A model generated the notes under the pieces. It was not told where the DNA came from. It worked only from the letters and a program-made list of their open reading frames with translations, and did not search any database. DNA of 64,000 nucleotides from NCBI GenBank assembly GCA_025128135.1, contig JAHLYW010000046.1, positions 62,001-126,000 on the forward strand, in the 5' to 3' direction. The stretch is from Synechococcus sp. CS-1325. Its GTDB lineage: Bacteria > Cyanobacteriota > Cyanobacteriia > PCC-6307 > Cyanobiaceae. A program made the translations under genes and the position numbers. The first letter of the stretch is position 1, and every line of letters begins with the position of its first letter. Of the stretch, positions 24,870-33,419 are shown one piece after another.

Positions 24870-25105
24870 TTCTACCCGTGAAACGCCACGTCGGGCAGGA
24901 GAAGTTTAGGGCAGTGCCAATCGGTCGCTTTGCTTGTCGTCACATGCAGCTCTACTGAGTTGTTTCGAGCTGACCGCAGCTTCTAATAGTGTCATAATTT
25001 ACAAGATCGGCCAACTCCTGATAAGGCAATTACGCATAATCGCCAGAAGTCATGTGATCTCTCAGCTCAAAACCCAAGGCGCCCAGCCGCACGGATTTTG
25101 AGTAA
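24870..25105. other. hicAB leader region within the cassette
   Basis: About 235 bp, richer in A+T than the surroundings, between hicA and the R' end of attC G. No second gene is seen. It includes TGTCATAATTTACAAGATCGG near 24993, which has a plausible -10-like TATAAT-type core read in either direction, but I cannot place a promoter with confidence. Confidence 0.35.
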
Positions 25106-25197
25106 GGCTAACGCTGCCCTTGAGTGGCAGGCGGGGAGCTTGAGGTGGCGAAGCTGAGAGCTGGTGGCGGCCTGTCCACTCGAAGGGCTTGTTAGGC
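25106..25197 (-). other. integron attC-type site G
   Basis: Minus strand: R'' GCCTAAC at 25197 and R' GTTAGCC at 25106, 92 bp. Outer arms CCCTTCGAGTGGACAGGC and GCCTGCCACTCAAGGG pair strongly with extrahelical bases, and the centre can fold again. It closes the restriction-modification cassette. Confidence 0.85.
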
Positions 25198-25219
25198 GAT
25201 TTCAGCCCAAAACATACAC

Positions 25220-26728
25220 CTATGCAATCAATTCAAGCTGTTCAGGTTGGTGGTCACTATCGTGACAGAACAAACGACTATACTCTTGCTCCTCGCCCAG
25301 ACAGATAGAAAGCGCCAACAAAGACAGACGCTTAAGAATATCGGTGGTTACGGGTCTCTTTTCATCCCAAAAGATCTGCGACTCATAGAAAAGCTGGGCT
25401 TCCTCGGTCATGAGCAGATCGCGAACGAACAGAGCCTGATCGTAAGATTCAAACGAAAGGAATGAAACCGTATCATCAAAAACAGCTGGCTTGCCACCAA
25501 TCGGCCCGACCAGCTGAAAGAACAAGTTCTTATACAGCCCTGAGATAGCTATCTTCCAAGGACTAAACGTGTAGTCACCAACTCCAAAGATAGAATACAG
25601 GGGCTTTCCTCTGTAAATAGAACTCTTGCGCTTAGAGAAGACGTCGTCTTTAGAAGATAGGTATGACCATGTCAGTGGCGAAGACATGCGTATATGAGAG
25701 GTGTCTTGTCCAATGCGAGTTTGGGTAACAATAACGTGCTTTCGGCATGACGAGACTCTGCCATTACCAATGTCAGAGCTTTTCAGGAGGGGATACAGGT
25801 GGGTCTCTTCTAGTTCTACCTTTTCATTGTCACCGTTAACATACAAACCATTAGAATGGGTTATCTCCATTACCCTTGAGCAGTCATGCTTGATTCCAGA
25901 TCTCCAGATCAACTCCGCTTTATCTGCTTTTAGATGCTTGACTTTAAGATAAGAATCTAGATCTCTAATCAAGACGCCGTCTTCATCAGAGATGATGTAT
26001 TGATGCCTCTTGCTCTCAAGCGATTCATAAACGTAGCACTGTGTGGGGAAAGGCTGCTTTTCAATGACAAGGAGACATGCCTCTACGGCCGCCCCAAAAT
26101 ACCTCTGAGCATCAATAGCATGAATTCTAGCCTTGGCTCCAAATATCTTTTGTTTGTAAAGCGAACGGACGATTTTGCGAGCCACCGAGGACTTACACAG
26201 AACGGCAATCTTACCATCCCTATTCTTGATCCATTCCAGGTAGCGGAGGATCATCCACTCGGAAATATCAAAGTTAGAGTAGCCTGTAATCGCCTGGATT
26301 CCCTTCCTGAATTCCGAATTATCCTTGACTGGAAGGTTGCTACTATTCAGCAGACCAAGCTCGCTACTGGTTACCCAAGGCGGATTCCCAATAATAAGAA
26401 TCTGACCACTTTCTCCCGACAAGAGATATTCCCAATCTGTCTGGAAGAAATCGCCATATTCAACAGATATATTTGGATTGTCATTATCTTGCGCCAGATC
26501 TTTACAGATCTGCACATAGGTCTTATTGATATCTCGGCCTATTACTCGTGAATTCCTAAAAGTCTTGGCAAAAGCCAATACAAATGCCCCCTTTCCGCAA
26601 GATGGCTCTACAATTAGAGTAGGTTCGGTATTTAGAGATGCCTGGAGTAGATTGGCGATCTTCGTGGATAGACCATCTGGTGTTTGAAAATCACCAAACT
26701 GCCATTTGTCCCGTGACTTTCCTCGCAT
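25220..26728 (-). CDS. N6-adenine DNA methyltransferase, type II-like
   Basis: 502 residues. The N-terminus reads KWQFGDFQTPDGLSTKIANLL, then VEPSCGKGAFVLAF (AdoMet motif I), VIGRDINKTYVQIC (motif II), EYGDFFQ (motif III) and ILIIGNPPWVT (motif IV, NPPW). This is the gamma-class order of N6-adenine methyltransferases. The C-terminal 250 residues, probably for target recognition, resemble nothing I recognise. It starts 2 bp after the stop of the putative nuclease gene. Base composition is clearly more A+T-rich than the chromosome, consistent with recent acquisition. Confidence 0.82.
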   Translation of the reverse strand: MRGKSRDKWQFGDFQTPDGLSTKIANLLQASLNTEPTLIVEPSCGKGAFVLAFAKTFRNSRVIGRDINKTYVQICKDLAQDNDNPNISVEYGDFFQTDWEYLLSGESGQILIIGNPPWVTSSELGLLNSSNLPVKDNSEFRKGIQAITGYSNFDISEWMILRYLEWIKNRDGKIAVLCKSSVARKIVRSLYKQKIFGAKARIHAIDAQRYFGAAVEACLLVIEKQPFPTQCYVYESLESKRHQYIISDEDGVLIRDLDSYLKVKHLKADKAELIWRSGIKHDCSRVMEITHSNGLYVNGDNEKVELEETHLYPLLKSSDIGNGRVSSCRKHVIVTQTRIGQDTSHIRMSSPLTWSYLSSKDDVFSKRKSSIYRGKPLYSIFGVGDYTFSPWKIAISGLYKNLFFQLVGPIGGKPAVFDDTVSFLSFESYDQALFVRDLLMTEEAQLFYESQIFWDEKRPVTTDILKRLSLLALSICLGEEQEYSRLFCHDSDHQPEQLELIA

Positions 26729-26730
26729 GG

Positions 26731-27381
26731 CTACTTCACTCTCAATAATCCTTCAAGAACTCCTGCATTTTCAATTGCACGTCCATATTGAAGCCTCCAC
26801 TGGAGTGCATTGGACATCGTCAGGTATCCCTGAATTGGCGGCTCTTGCAATATTCTTTCCGCGAGTTGATTCGCCCCTATCTCGTCGAGTGGGAGATTGC
26901 GCTCCTCAATGAAACCAACAAGATCCTCGCTGTTCCCTCCCCTTGATAATATGCCTAGAATCCCTCTCGTGGTCTGATAGTCTGCGGTTCTTTCCTTGCA
27001 CACGAAGATTGTGTGGATCATATTGAGTCTGCCAGTTCTGTTACTGCTGTCATCATATTTCTCGTAGACAAATACCAACAGTCCATAGCCAAGGCCGTAG
27101 ACCTTCTGAGACGCCGTCTTAAATGGACACGATGACTGCGGCTGTGAAGACTTCGTGACCTTGATGTCTACATTTACTCCTGGCAAGTCAATTCCCATCG
27201 CCGAGTTCCCCTGGATATAGTCATAGTTTTCTGCAAGAAATGACGTGAACTTATGCTCAAGATAAGTGCCGATCGCTTTTCCGTCTGTGACTCCGTACAA
27301 ACTGGGCTCGTCGTATTTCGATTCAGCCTTGGCAAATTTAGCTGCTTCTTGGAGAAGTATGTCAATCGTTAGCTTTTTCAC
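26731..27381 (-). CDS. putative type II restriction endonuclease
   Basis: About 216 residues from the GTG at 27381; in-frame starts up to 27492 exist. The position directly upstream of a methyltransferase, low GC and a PD-(D/E)xK-like core support a nuclease: YLEHKFTSFLAENYDYI supplies an acidic helix, followed by GIDLPGVNVDIKVTK (D-x-D-x-K pattern). A later segment (KVYGLGYGLLVFVYEKYD) fits the core strand. Specificity is unknown. The alternative is another protein of the restriction system; similarity to a named enzyme was not recognised. Confidence 0.6.
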   Translation of the reverse strand: MKKLTIDILLQEAAKFAKAESKYDEPSLYGVTDGKAIGTYLEHKFTSFLAENYDYIQGNSAMGIDLPGVNVDIKVTKSSQPQSSCPFKTASQKVYGLGYGLLVFVYEKYDDSSNRTGRLNMIHTIFVCKERTADYQTTRGILGILSRGGNSEDLVGFIEERNLPLDEIGANQLAERILQEPPIQGYLTMSNALQWRLQYGRAIENAGVLEGLLRVK

Positions 27382-27524
27382 AACAGAAGCTGCGCTGTCG
27401 GTCCGACCCAACACCATACCATTGCTGACAGCAGTAAGCCACCTCCTTGGTATGCGGCGTTCACCGTGCTCCCAGCATGAGGCATGAGCCAAAAAGTGAT
27501 TGGATCATCTTGGCAAGGCCATGC

Positions 27525-27583
27525 GCCTAACGTTCGAGCTAAGCGGCCTGCCGTTGGCGCTCCGCTTGAGCGAGGGGTTAGGC
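27525..27583 (-). other. integron attC-type site H
   Basis: Minus strand: R'' GCCTAAC at 27583 and R' GTTAGGC at 27525, 59 bp, the classic length. Inner arms CTCGCTCAAGCGG and CCGCTTAGCTCGAACG pair with one extra base on one arm. It begins 1 bp after the stop of the DUF4062 gene. This is the most canonical site of the array. Confidence 0.93.
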
Positions 27584-27584
27584 G

Positions 27585-28856
27585 TCACTGCGTGCCGCTA
27601 AAAATGAAGGCATCCAATTCTTCCTTGGTGACTCGCTGCTCGATTAGTTGCTCCTCCATTCCGTGGATTGGGGAAGAAGGGCGCAGACTGGGCGGTTTAT
27701 ACGGCTCACCATCGAGATGTTGAACGATTGCCCGAGAAAGTTCAATCACGTTCGCCCACCGGTCCATCAAGTGAAGAAACATGGCGAGTTTCATTGTGTC
27801 GATACTGATAGTTAGCCCGCGGTGCGGCTGACTCTTAGGTGAGTGCTCATAAACAAGGCTCATCACTTCAGTGGTATTTGCGCGTTTGAGGCGACGAACT
27901 TCGTCTTGTAGTTGAAGCAGTACCTCGTAGACAGGTGTTTCCTGATAAGAGTCGGAGGCGAGGTCAAAGGTGAGGAAAGTCGGTAGCGATACGGCCCGGT
28001 CCAGGACGACGGGATGGAGTTGGAGCCCCATGAGACTGATAGACAGTGAACTCAGTAAGTCCCACGTTTTTGTGTTCACTGTCTTGATGCTGTCCTTGCG
28101 TCCATCTAGGGAAATTGGACTCTCTTGGTGAAACCGATCAATGATGGAGCGTGGCGAGTACACGGAGCCTGACTTCATCTTGACCAGGCACTGAGAAAGA
28201 AATTCGCGCAGCTCCCGACGTAGAAGGCGCTTCAGCGTAAGGTCTTCTGCCGGAGTTGATGTAAACAGTGCGCCGTCTATGACTCGGACTAGGTCGCGAA
28301 AGTCTGAGAAGACGTTGATCCAATTGCCGGAGGGCGCTGCTGAACCAGAGTTGACGGCGGCAGCCGTCTCCTTATTGCGGCCGACCTCGCTTAGGAAGGA
28401 TGAAATGAAATCTGCGTCAGCGGCGCTCTTGCTTGGGAAGTTTGCAACATTCCTCTTGGTTCCTTCCTCTATTGCTACTGTCTCAAGGTATTTGGCGAGC
28501 TCGCGGCGCTCTTCCTTGACTTGCCAAACGTCGGCGCGGACGAAGCTAAAGAGCTTCAGCTTGCCCTCTCGATGAAGCTCGTATGCCTCTCGATACTCAC
28601 GTTGTGTGATTGAGATTCTGTTGGGTTCGTCATACCAGCCGCCCACGCGACTGCCGATCAAAAGTACAAAGTAGTCCGCGGCATGGATTGCTTCGAGGCA
28701 CGCTTGATACGAATGTTGATCCAGCGGCTTCGTGAAGTCATTGAACTCCGAGGCCAGAACCTTGCAGCCTTGCTCCTCCAAATAGAACTTCAGTGACGAA
28801 CGTAGGTCGCGGAAGTCGTAGATGGTTGAAGAGAGAAAGAAGGTCGGTCGTTTCAT
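27585..28856 (-). CDS. DUF4062 domain protein (possible defence protein)
   Basis: 423 residues from the ATG at 28856. Residues 1-100 are a DUF4062 domain: TFFLSSTIYDFRDLRSSLKFYLEEQG, SYQACLEAIHAADYFVLLIGSRVGGWYD and ISITQREYREAY. This fold is related to TIR/SEFIR-type signalling domains and often starts NLR-like or defence proteins. The remaining 300 residues are helical (LKRLLRRELREFLSQCL, VYEVLLQLQDEVRRLKR) without a recognised effector. It is a single-gene cassette ended by attC H. A defence role is inferred only from domain and setting. Confidence 0.72.
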   Translation of the reverse strand: MKRPTFFLSSTIYDFRDLRSSLKFYLEEQGCKVLASEFNDFTKPLDQHSYQACLEAIHAADYFVLLIGSRVGGWYDEPNRISITQREYREAYELHREGKLKLFSFVRADVWQVKEERRELAKYLETVAIEEGTKRNVANFPSKSAADADFISSFLSEVGRNKETAAAVNSGSAAPSGNWINVFSDFRDLVRVIDGALFTSTPAEDLTLKRLLRRELREFLSQCLVKMKSGSVYSPRSIIDRFHQESPISLDGRKDSIKTVNTKTWDLLSSLSISLMGLQLHPVVLDRAVSLPTFLTFDLASDSYQETPVYEVLLQLQDEVRRLKRANTTEVMSLVYEHSPKSQPHRGLTISIDTMKLAMFLHLMDRWANVIELSRAIVQHLDGEPYKPPSLRPSSPIHGMEEQLIEQRVTKEELDAFIFSGTQ

Positions 28857-29192
28857 GGGCCTGATGTACGTTGCGTAGGTCGGGCAGGTGCCGCACTGTG
28901 TTTGTGACACCTAAGGCTGAATGGGCGGGTCCGGTATCCACGCTAAACCCAGGCTTTTTGACAGTCTAAGAACCATTGCATTGGCTACCTCTTGGCCTTG
29001 AATCGGCAGCGGCGCCAGGCTTTTGCCCTTTGAAGCGGTTGCAGAGCCGGATCTTATGCGGATCCGCTATCCACCCATGCCAAAAGGGTGATCTGTTGCT
29101 CAAGGTTCAGCTCACACGCGAGTAAGCGACCTGGGGCTCTTGGGCCATAACGCTTCTCCGCACATGCCGATTCCCCGCCGCCAACCTGCGCT
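28857..29192. other. intergenic stretch holding repeat copy 2
   Basis: About 335 bp upstream of the DUF4062 gene, almost half of it the 148-bp repeat. Outside the repeat, no gene or RNA is recognised. The promoter of the DUF4062 gene should be within 28857-28926. Confidence 0.4.
28927..29074. repeat. dispersed 148-bp repeat, copy 2
   Basis: Bounded by GGGTCCGGTATCCAC at 28927 and GCGGATCCGCTATCCAC at 29058. It aligns along its length with 18393-18539, best in the half next to the second end motif (around TTTGCCCTTTGAAGCGG). Both copies stand immediately upstream of the first minus-strand gene of a cassette block. Confidence 0.65.
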
Positions 29193-29834
29193 TCAGCCAG
29201 CCGCCAGCCGAGCGATGTAATCCTCCCGCTTGCCCGCATTGATCCAGCCGGTGGCGATCGTTTTGCTGTGCTCGTGGCTCACCCGGCCGCGGTGGATGTG
29301 GGAGATTCCCGCCGGGAAGATCGCCAGGGTGCCTTTCACGGCTTCCACGTGGTGGTCTTGCCAGTGGAATTCGGTGCCGCCGTCGGGCACGTCGTTGCAG
29401 TAGAGGATCCAGGCCAGCACGCGGCGGATCGGCTCGGTGGCCTCGTCGCTGGTGGTCCAGTCGCAGTGCCAGGCGTGGAAGGCTTCGCCGGGGGCGTAGC
29501 GCTGCAGGTTGAAGATCGGCAGCACGAACAGCGCCTGCTCCGGCGCGCACTGGCGCAGCAGCGGCCGCTCCTGCAGGTAGCGCTCCAGACCGGCGTTCAC
29601 GCCGCGCACGATCACCTCGGCCAGGGCGAAGGCCTCCGGATCGCTGCGGTCAATCGCCACCAGGCTGATGTCGGTCGACACCTTGGCGGGGGTGGCTGGA
29701 GCAACGCCTTCGGCCTGCGGCTGGCCAAAGGCGACGCCGCGGCGCTGCAGGTCGGTGCGGCGCTCGTAGAAGGCGCAGATGCCGTCAGCGAGGGCTGCGT
29801 AGCCGGCGTTGCGGTAGGTGCCGATCAGGTTCAT
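29193..29834 (-). CDS. 2OG-Fe(II) oxygenase family protein
   Basis: 213 residues from the ATG at 29834. The double-stranded beta-helix motif is present: FHAWHCDW (HxD), followed by WILYCNDVPDGGTEFHWQDHHVEAVKGTLAIFPAG and HIHRGRVSHEHSKTIATGWI, which supplies the distal His and the 2-oxoglutarate-binding Arg or Lys. It probably hydroxylates a protein or small substrate. The gene overlaps the upstream unknown gene by four bases (ATGA). Confidence 0.85.
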   Translation of the reverse strand: MNLIGTYRNAGYAALADGICAFYERRTDLQRRGVAFGQPQAEGVAPATPAKVSTDISLVAIDRSDPEAFALAEVIVRGVNAGLERYLQERPLLRQCAPEQALFVLPIFNLQRYAPGEAFHAWHCDWTTSDEATEPIRRVLAWILYCNDVPDGGTEFHWQDHHVEAVKGTLAIFPAGISHIHRGRVSHEHSKTIATGWINAGKREDYIARLAAG

Positions 29835-30301
29835 GGCTTGGTCGCCTCGGTGGCCCAGGGCACGGCCACCAGGCCCTCCTGCTGCTGCCAGCCGGCCGGA
29901 TCGCCTGCCACCCGCTCGCTCAGCCCCACCCGGGCCAGCGCTTCGGCCACCCGCTCGGGCGGCAGCGTCACCGAGGGGTGCAGCGGCAGCACCACCACCT
30001 GGCTGTCGGCTGGATCGGCCAGCAGGCGCAGCTCCAGATCCTCCAATGTGCGCTCGAAGAAGGTCTGCCGCAGCCTGCGCGCCAGGGCCGGCTCCAGTGC
30101 TGCCGCGAAGCGGCGCAGGCCCTCGTCGTCGCCGCTGCAGCCGCAGCTCAGCGCCAGCCAGATCATCAGCTTGGCCCAGCTCTCGGCGGTCCACAGCGGC
30201 GGGCAGCTGCTGCGGTGCTGACGCACCAGCTCGCCGATCGCGAACTCAAACAGCGCCGCCTGAAGCGCGGCGGGATCGGCGGCGGCCGGAGGGGCTGACA
30301 T
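29831..30301 (-). CDS. conserved hypothetical protein
   Basis: 156 residues starting MSAPPAAADPAALQAALFEF. It is mostly helical, with a conserved-looking centre (SWAKLMIWLALSCGC and LRQTFFERTLEDLELRLLAD) and a proline-bounded end (LPLHPSVTLPPERVAEALARVGL). It has no signal peptide and no recognised catalytic motif. It lies between the PiT gene and the oxygenase on the same strand, with no gap to either, so all are probably cotranscribed. Confidence 0.7.
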   Translation of the reverse strand: MSAPPAAADPAALQAALFEFAIGELVRQHRSSCPPLWTAESWAKLMIWLALSCGCSGDDEGLRRFAAALEPALARRLRQTFFERTLEDLELRLLADPADSQVVVLPLHPSVTLPPERVAEALARVGLSERVAGDPAGWQQQEGLVAVPWATEATKP

Positions 30302-31414
30302 TCAGGTCACAGCTTGGCCTGGCATCAACACTGCCACCGCCAGCGGCCCGACGGCCCGGTACACCTCCTGGCCGAACACGTTCTGCACCACGAACAGCAG
30401 CACGAAGCCGATCACCGCCGCGATCAGCGGTGTGGTGATCCAGCCGGAGGCGATGCCTCCCAGCACGCCCCAGCGGATCTGGCGCACCCCCTTCATGCCC
30501 TGCAGCAGGCCGATGCCCAGCACCGAGCCGATCACCGCCTGCGAGCCCGACACCGGCAGCAGCGGAATCGTGGGCAGTCCCCAGCCCGCCAGCAGGCTTT
30601 CCAGCGCCGTGGAGGAGAAGATGAACAGCACCAGCGAATGGGACACCACCACCACGAAGGCACCGAGGGGCGAGAGGGTCAATAGGCCATCCCCAACGGT
30701 GAGCATCACCTTGCGGGAATAGGTGTACACACCCACAGCCACGGCGATTCCCCCGATCAGAAAGAGCTGCTCCACCGACGACACCGAGAACGACCCCAGA
30801 GTGAGGTCGCGGAAGGGCGAGGCTTCCACAAAGAAGCCCATCACGTTGCCGATGCCGTTGGCGCCGATCGCATACGACCCGAAGATGCCGGCCAGAATCA
30901 GTCCGCTGCGGGTGTTGCGATCGAGCGAGAGCAGGTGGGGCCGGGTGAGCCGGATCCACGCCACCAGCAGCTTGTAGAGCAGCATCGCGAAGATCGCCCC
31001 AAGGATCGGCGAGATGATCCAGGTGGAGAGGATGCGGCGCAGCGTGCCCAGGTCGGTGGGGGAACCGCTGAACAGGTTCCAGCCGATGATCGAGCCCACC
31101 ACCGCCTGGCCGGTGGAGGCCGGCAGGCCCAGCTTGCTCATCCAGGCCACCGTGAGCGCGGCGGCCAGCGCGGCGGTGAAGGCCCCGGGCAGGGTGTTGA
31201 TCGCCCCCAGCTGCCCCAGCCCCTCGGCAGCGCCGCTGCCGCTGCTGACCGCCCCGATGATCACGAACACGCTGCAGAGAAAGGCGGCGGTGGAGAAGCG
31301 GATCATCCGCGTCGCCACGGCGGTGCCGAAGGCATTGGAGGCGTCGTTCGCTCCCATCGACCAGCCCAGGAACAGGCCGCTGGAGAGAAAAATCAAAGTG
31401 ACGATCAGCGCCAT
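30302..31414 (-). CDS. pitA: PiT-family inorganic phosphate transporter
   Basis: 370 residues with about ten membrane helices. PHO4-family signatures occur in both halves: LGWSMGANDASNAFGTAVAT (GANDVAN motif) and GSYAIGANGIGNVMGFFVE. GLPASTGQAVVGSIIGWNLF and PVSGSQAVIGSVLGIGLLQG are the internal repeat. It mediates low-affinity phosphate uptake. The DUF47 protein encoded 15 bp upstream is its usual regulator. Confidence 0.92.
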   Translation of the reverse strand: MALIVTLIFLSSGLFLGWSMGANDASNAFGTAVATRMIRFSTAAFLCSVFVIIGAVSSGSGAAEGLGQLGAINTLPGAFTAALAAALTVAWMSKLGLPASTGQAVVGSIIGWNLFSGSPTDLGTLRRILSTWIISPILGAIFAMLLYKLLVAWIRLTRPHLLSLDRNTRSGLILAGIFGSYAIGANGIGNVMGFFVEASPFRDLTLGSFSVSSVEQLFLIGGIAVAVGVYTYSRKVMLTVGDGLLTLSPLGAFVVVVSHSLVLFIFSSTALESLLAGWGLPTIPLLPVSGSQAVIGSVLGIGLLQGMKGVRQIRWGVLGGIASGWITTPLIAAVIGFVLLFVVQNVFGQEVYRAVGPLAVAVLMPGQAVT

Positions 31415-31429
31415 GGGGAAAGCTCCGGC

Positions 31430-32092
31430 TCAGAGCGAGCGCTTGATTGCGAAGATCGAAAGGTCGTCGCCGATGTTCTCCGCCTTGTCGGCCAGGGCAT
31501 CGATCATCGAGGCGGCTTCCCGCAGCAGGGTGCGCTGCTCGAAGCCAAGATCGGCGGCGTAGATCCGCCGCTTGAGCTTGTAGGCGAGCTTGTCGGTTTC
31601 GTCCTCGAACACCCGCACCTCATTGATGTGGTCGCGCACCGCCGCCGGCGTGCGGAAGAAGGTGCGGGCCGCCACCACCACGGCCTGCACACTGCGGGTC
31701 GCCATCGTGGTGAGTTCATCGAAATCCGCGCCGAATTCCGGCAGCCGCTGGGGCTGCACGATCATCAGCTCCTGGAAGTCGTCGCCCATTTCATCGAGCA
31801 GCTCGAACAGGCTGCCCAGCAGCCGCAGCACATCGCCGCGGGCATCCGGCAGCAGCATCTCGGTGTAGAGCATCGTCACGATCGTGCGGCGCAATTCACT
31901 GCAGCGCCGCTTGATCTCGATGATCTGATTCAGTTTTTCCAGGCAGATCTCCTGGTCTTCACGGGCACAGAGAAAGGCCTTGATCCCCAGCTCCCCCACG
32001 ATCACCCCTTCGGAGATCTTGTCGAGGAACTCATCGATCTGGCCTTCCAGAAACCGCGTTTTTCCAAACAGAGGGGGAGTCTCACCCGACAT
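31430..32092 (-). CDS. DUF47/PhoU-like Pit accessory protein
   Basis: 220 residues from the ATG at 32092. All-helical PhoU-like fold of the TIGR00153 group: FLDKISEGVIVGELGIKAFL, EICLEKLNQIIEIKRRCSEL, MLYTEMLLPDARGDVLRLLGSLFELLDEMGDD and the end SMIDALADKAENIGDDLSIFAIKRSL. DEMGDD and KAENIGDDL are the paired metal-binding motifs. It is thought to control PiT transport. Confidence 0.9.
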   Translation of the reverse strand: MSGETPPLFGKTRFLEGQIDEFLDKISEGVIVGELGIKAFLCAREDQEICLEKLNQIIEIKRRCSELRRTIVTMLYTEMLLPDARGDVLRLLGSLFELLDEMGDDFQELMIVQPQRLPEFGADFDELTTMATRSVQAVVVAARTFFRTPAAVRDHINEVRVFEDETDKLAYKLKRRIYAADLGFEQRTLLREAASMIDALADKAENIGDDLSIFAIKRSL

Positions 32093-32206
32093 CGATCTCC
32101 CCAACTGTCTCTGGGGGCACCCTAAGCGGCCCTACGCCACCACCCCTTCCCTGGCCAGCGGAGCCAGCAGGGGGGCAAACTACAGGGGCCTCAACGTGAC
32201 AGACCC

Positions 32207-32464
32207 ATGGCCCTCGACCTCAACGATCCGGATCTGGAGTTTGCGGATCTGGTCTACGCCTACCAGAGCTGGGTGATGGCGGTGATCAACGACGAGAAGC
32301 TCGGCGCCGAGGACAAGCTGCTCACCGACGACATCGCCGAGGACGCCCTCAACGCCATGCGCTTCCTGCCCGGTGAGGTGACCTCAGCGATCGAAACCAG
32401 CCTCGCCCGCGTCTACGACGTCGATCCCGACGAACTGGCCGACCTGCTGTTCCCCGAAGACTGA
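32207..32464 (+). CDS. conserved cyanobacterial hypothetical protein
   Basis: Eighty-five residues, acidic, with an intact start and stop and protein-like composition: FADLVYAYQSWVMAVINDEK, LTDDIAEDALNAMRFLPGEV and a YDVDPDELADLLFPED end. No membrane segment or metal motif. I recall similar short proteins in picocyanobacteria but no function. It is divergent from the DUF47 gene and 43 bp upstream of the SDR gene. Confidence 0.7.
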   Translation: MALDLNDPDLEFADLVYAYQSWVMAVINDEKLGAEDKLLTDDIAEDALNAMRFLPGEVTSAIETSLARVYDVDPDELADLLFPED

Positions 32465-32507
32465 CCCACAACAGCCCAGCAGAAACCACCACGCAGCCGC
32501 CACGCCG

Positions 32508-33419
32508 ATGCGCTGGACCATCGCCGACATCCCCGATCAGACCGGCCGGATCGCCCTGATCACCGGTGCCAACAGCGGCCTTGGCCTCGAATCGGCCCGT
32601 GCCCTGGCCGGGCGTGGCGCCACCGTGGTGCTGGCCTGCCGCTCCCGGCGCAAGGGGGAAGCGGCCAGGGACGTGCTGCTGCCGGCCGCCGCCGCCGGGC
32701 TGGAGGTCCTGGAGCTCAACCTCGCCGATCTGGCCAGTGTGCGGGCAGCGGCGAACTGGATGGCCGAGCAGTACGGCCGGCTCGACCTCCTGCTCAACAA
32801 CGCCGGGGTGATGGGCACACCGCGGCAGCTCACCCACGATGGTTTCGAGCTGCAGTTCGGCACCAACCACCTCGGCCACTTCGCCCTCACCAAGGCCCTG
32901 CTGCCCCTGCTGGAGCAGCGGCCCGGCTCCCGGGTGGTAACGGTGACTTCCGGGGCCCAGCATTTCGGCCGGATCGCCTTCGATGATCTGCAGGGTGAGC
33001 ACCGCTACGACCGCTGGGCGGCCTACGGCCAGAGCAAGTTGGCCAATGTGATGTTCGCCCTCGAACTCCAGGAGCGCCTCTCGGCGAGTGGCAGCACCCT
33101 GGCTTCCCTGGCCGCCCATCCCGGCCTGGCCCGCACCAACCTGCAGCCCGCCTCGCTGGCGGCCGCCGGTTCGCGGCTGGAAGGGCTGGCCTACCGCCTG
33201 ATGGACCCGCTGTTCCAGAGCGCCGCGATGGGGGCACTGCCCCAGCTCCATGCCGCCACGGCCCCCGAAGCGCGCGGCGGCGAGCTCTACGGGCCGGATC
33301 AATGGGGGGGGATGCGGGGCTGGCCCACCCAGGCACGGATCGCCCCGGCCGCCCTCGATTCCAGCCAGCGGCGCCGGCTCTGGGAGCTGAGTGAATCGCT
33401 CACGGAGGCTCGGTCTTGA
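32508..33419 (+). CDS. short-chain dehydrogenase/reductase
   Basis: 303 residues of the POR/retinol-dehydrogenase-like SDR group. ALITGANSGLGLESARALAGRG is the NADP-binding loop near residue 17, LDLLLNNAGVMG near 90, RVVTVTSGAQ holds the catalytic Ser, and YGQSKLANVMF holds Tyr and Lys near 168-172. This is the complete catalytic tetrad. The substrate is unknown. The stop overlaps the TTG start of the following gene. Confidence 0.88.
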   Translation: MRWTIADIPDQTGRIALITGANSGLGLESARALAGRGATVVLACRSRRKGEAARDVLLPAAAAGLEVLELNLADLASVRAAANWMAEQYGRLDLLLNNAGVMGTPRQLTHDGFELQFGTNHLGHFALTKALLPLLEQRPGSRVVTVTSGAQHFGRIAFDDLQGEHRYDRWAAYGQSKLANVMFALELQERLSASGSTLASLAAHPGLARTNLQPASLAAAGSRLEGLAYRLMDPLFQSAAMGALPQLHAATAPEARGGELYGPDQWGGMRGWPTQARIAPAALDSSQRRRLWELSESLTEARS

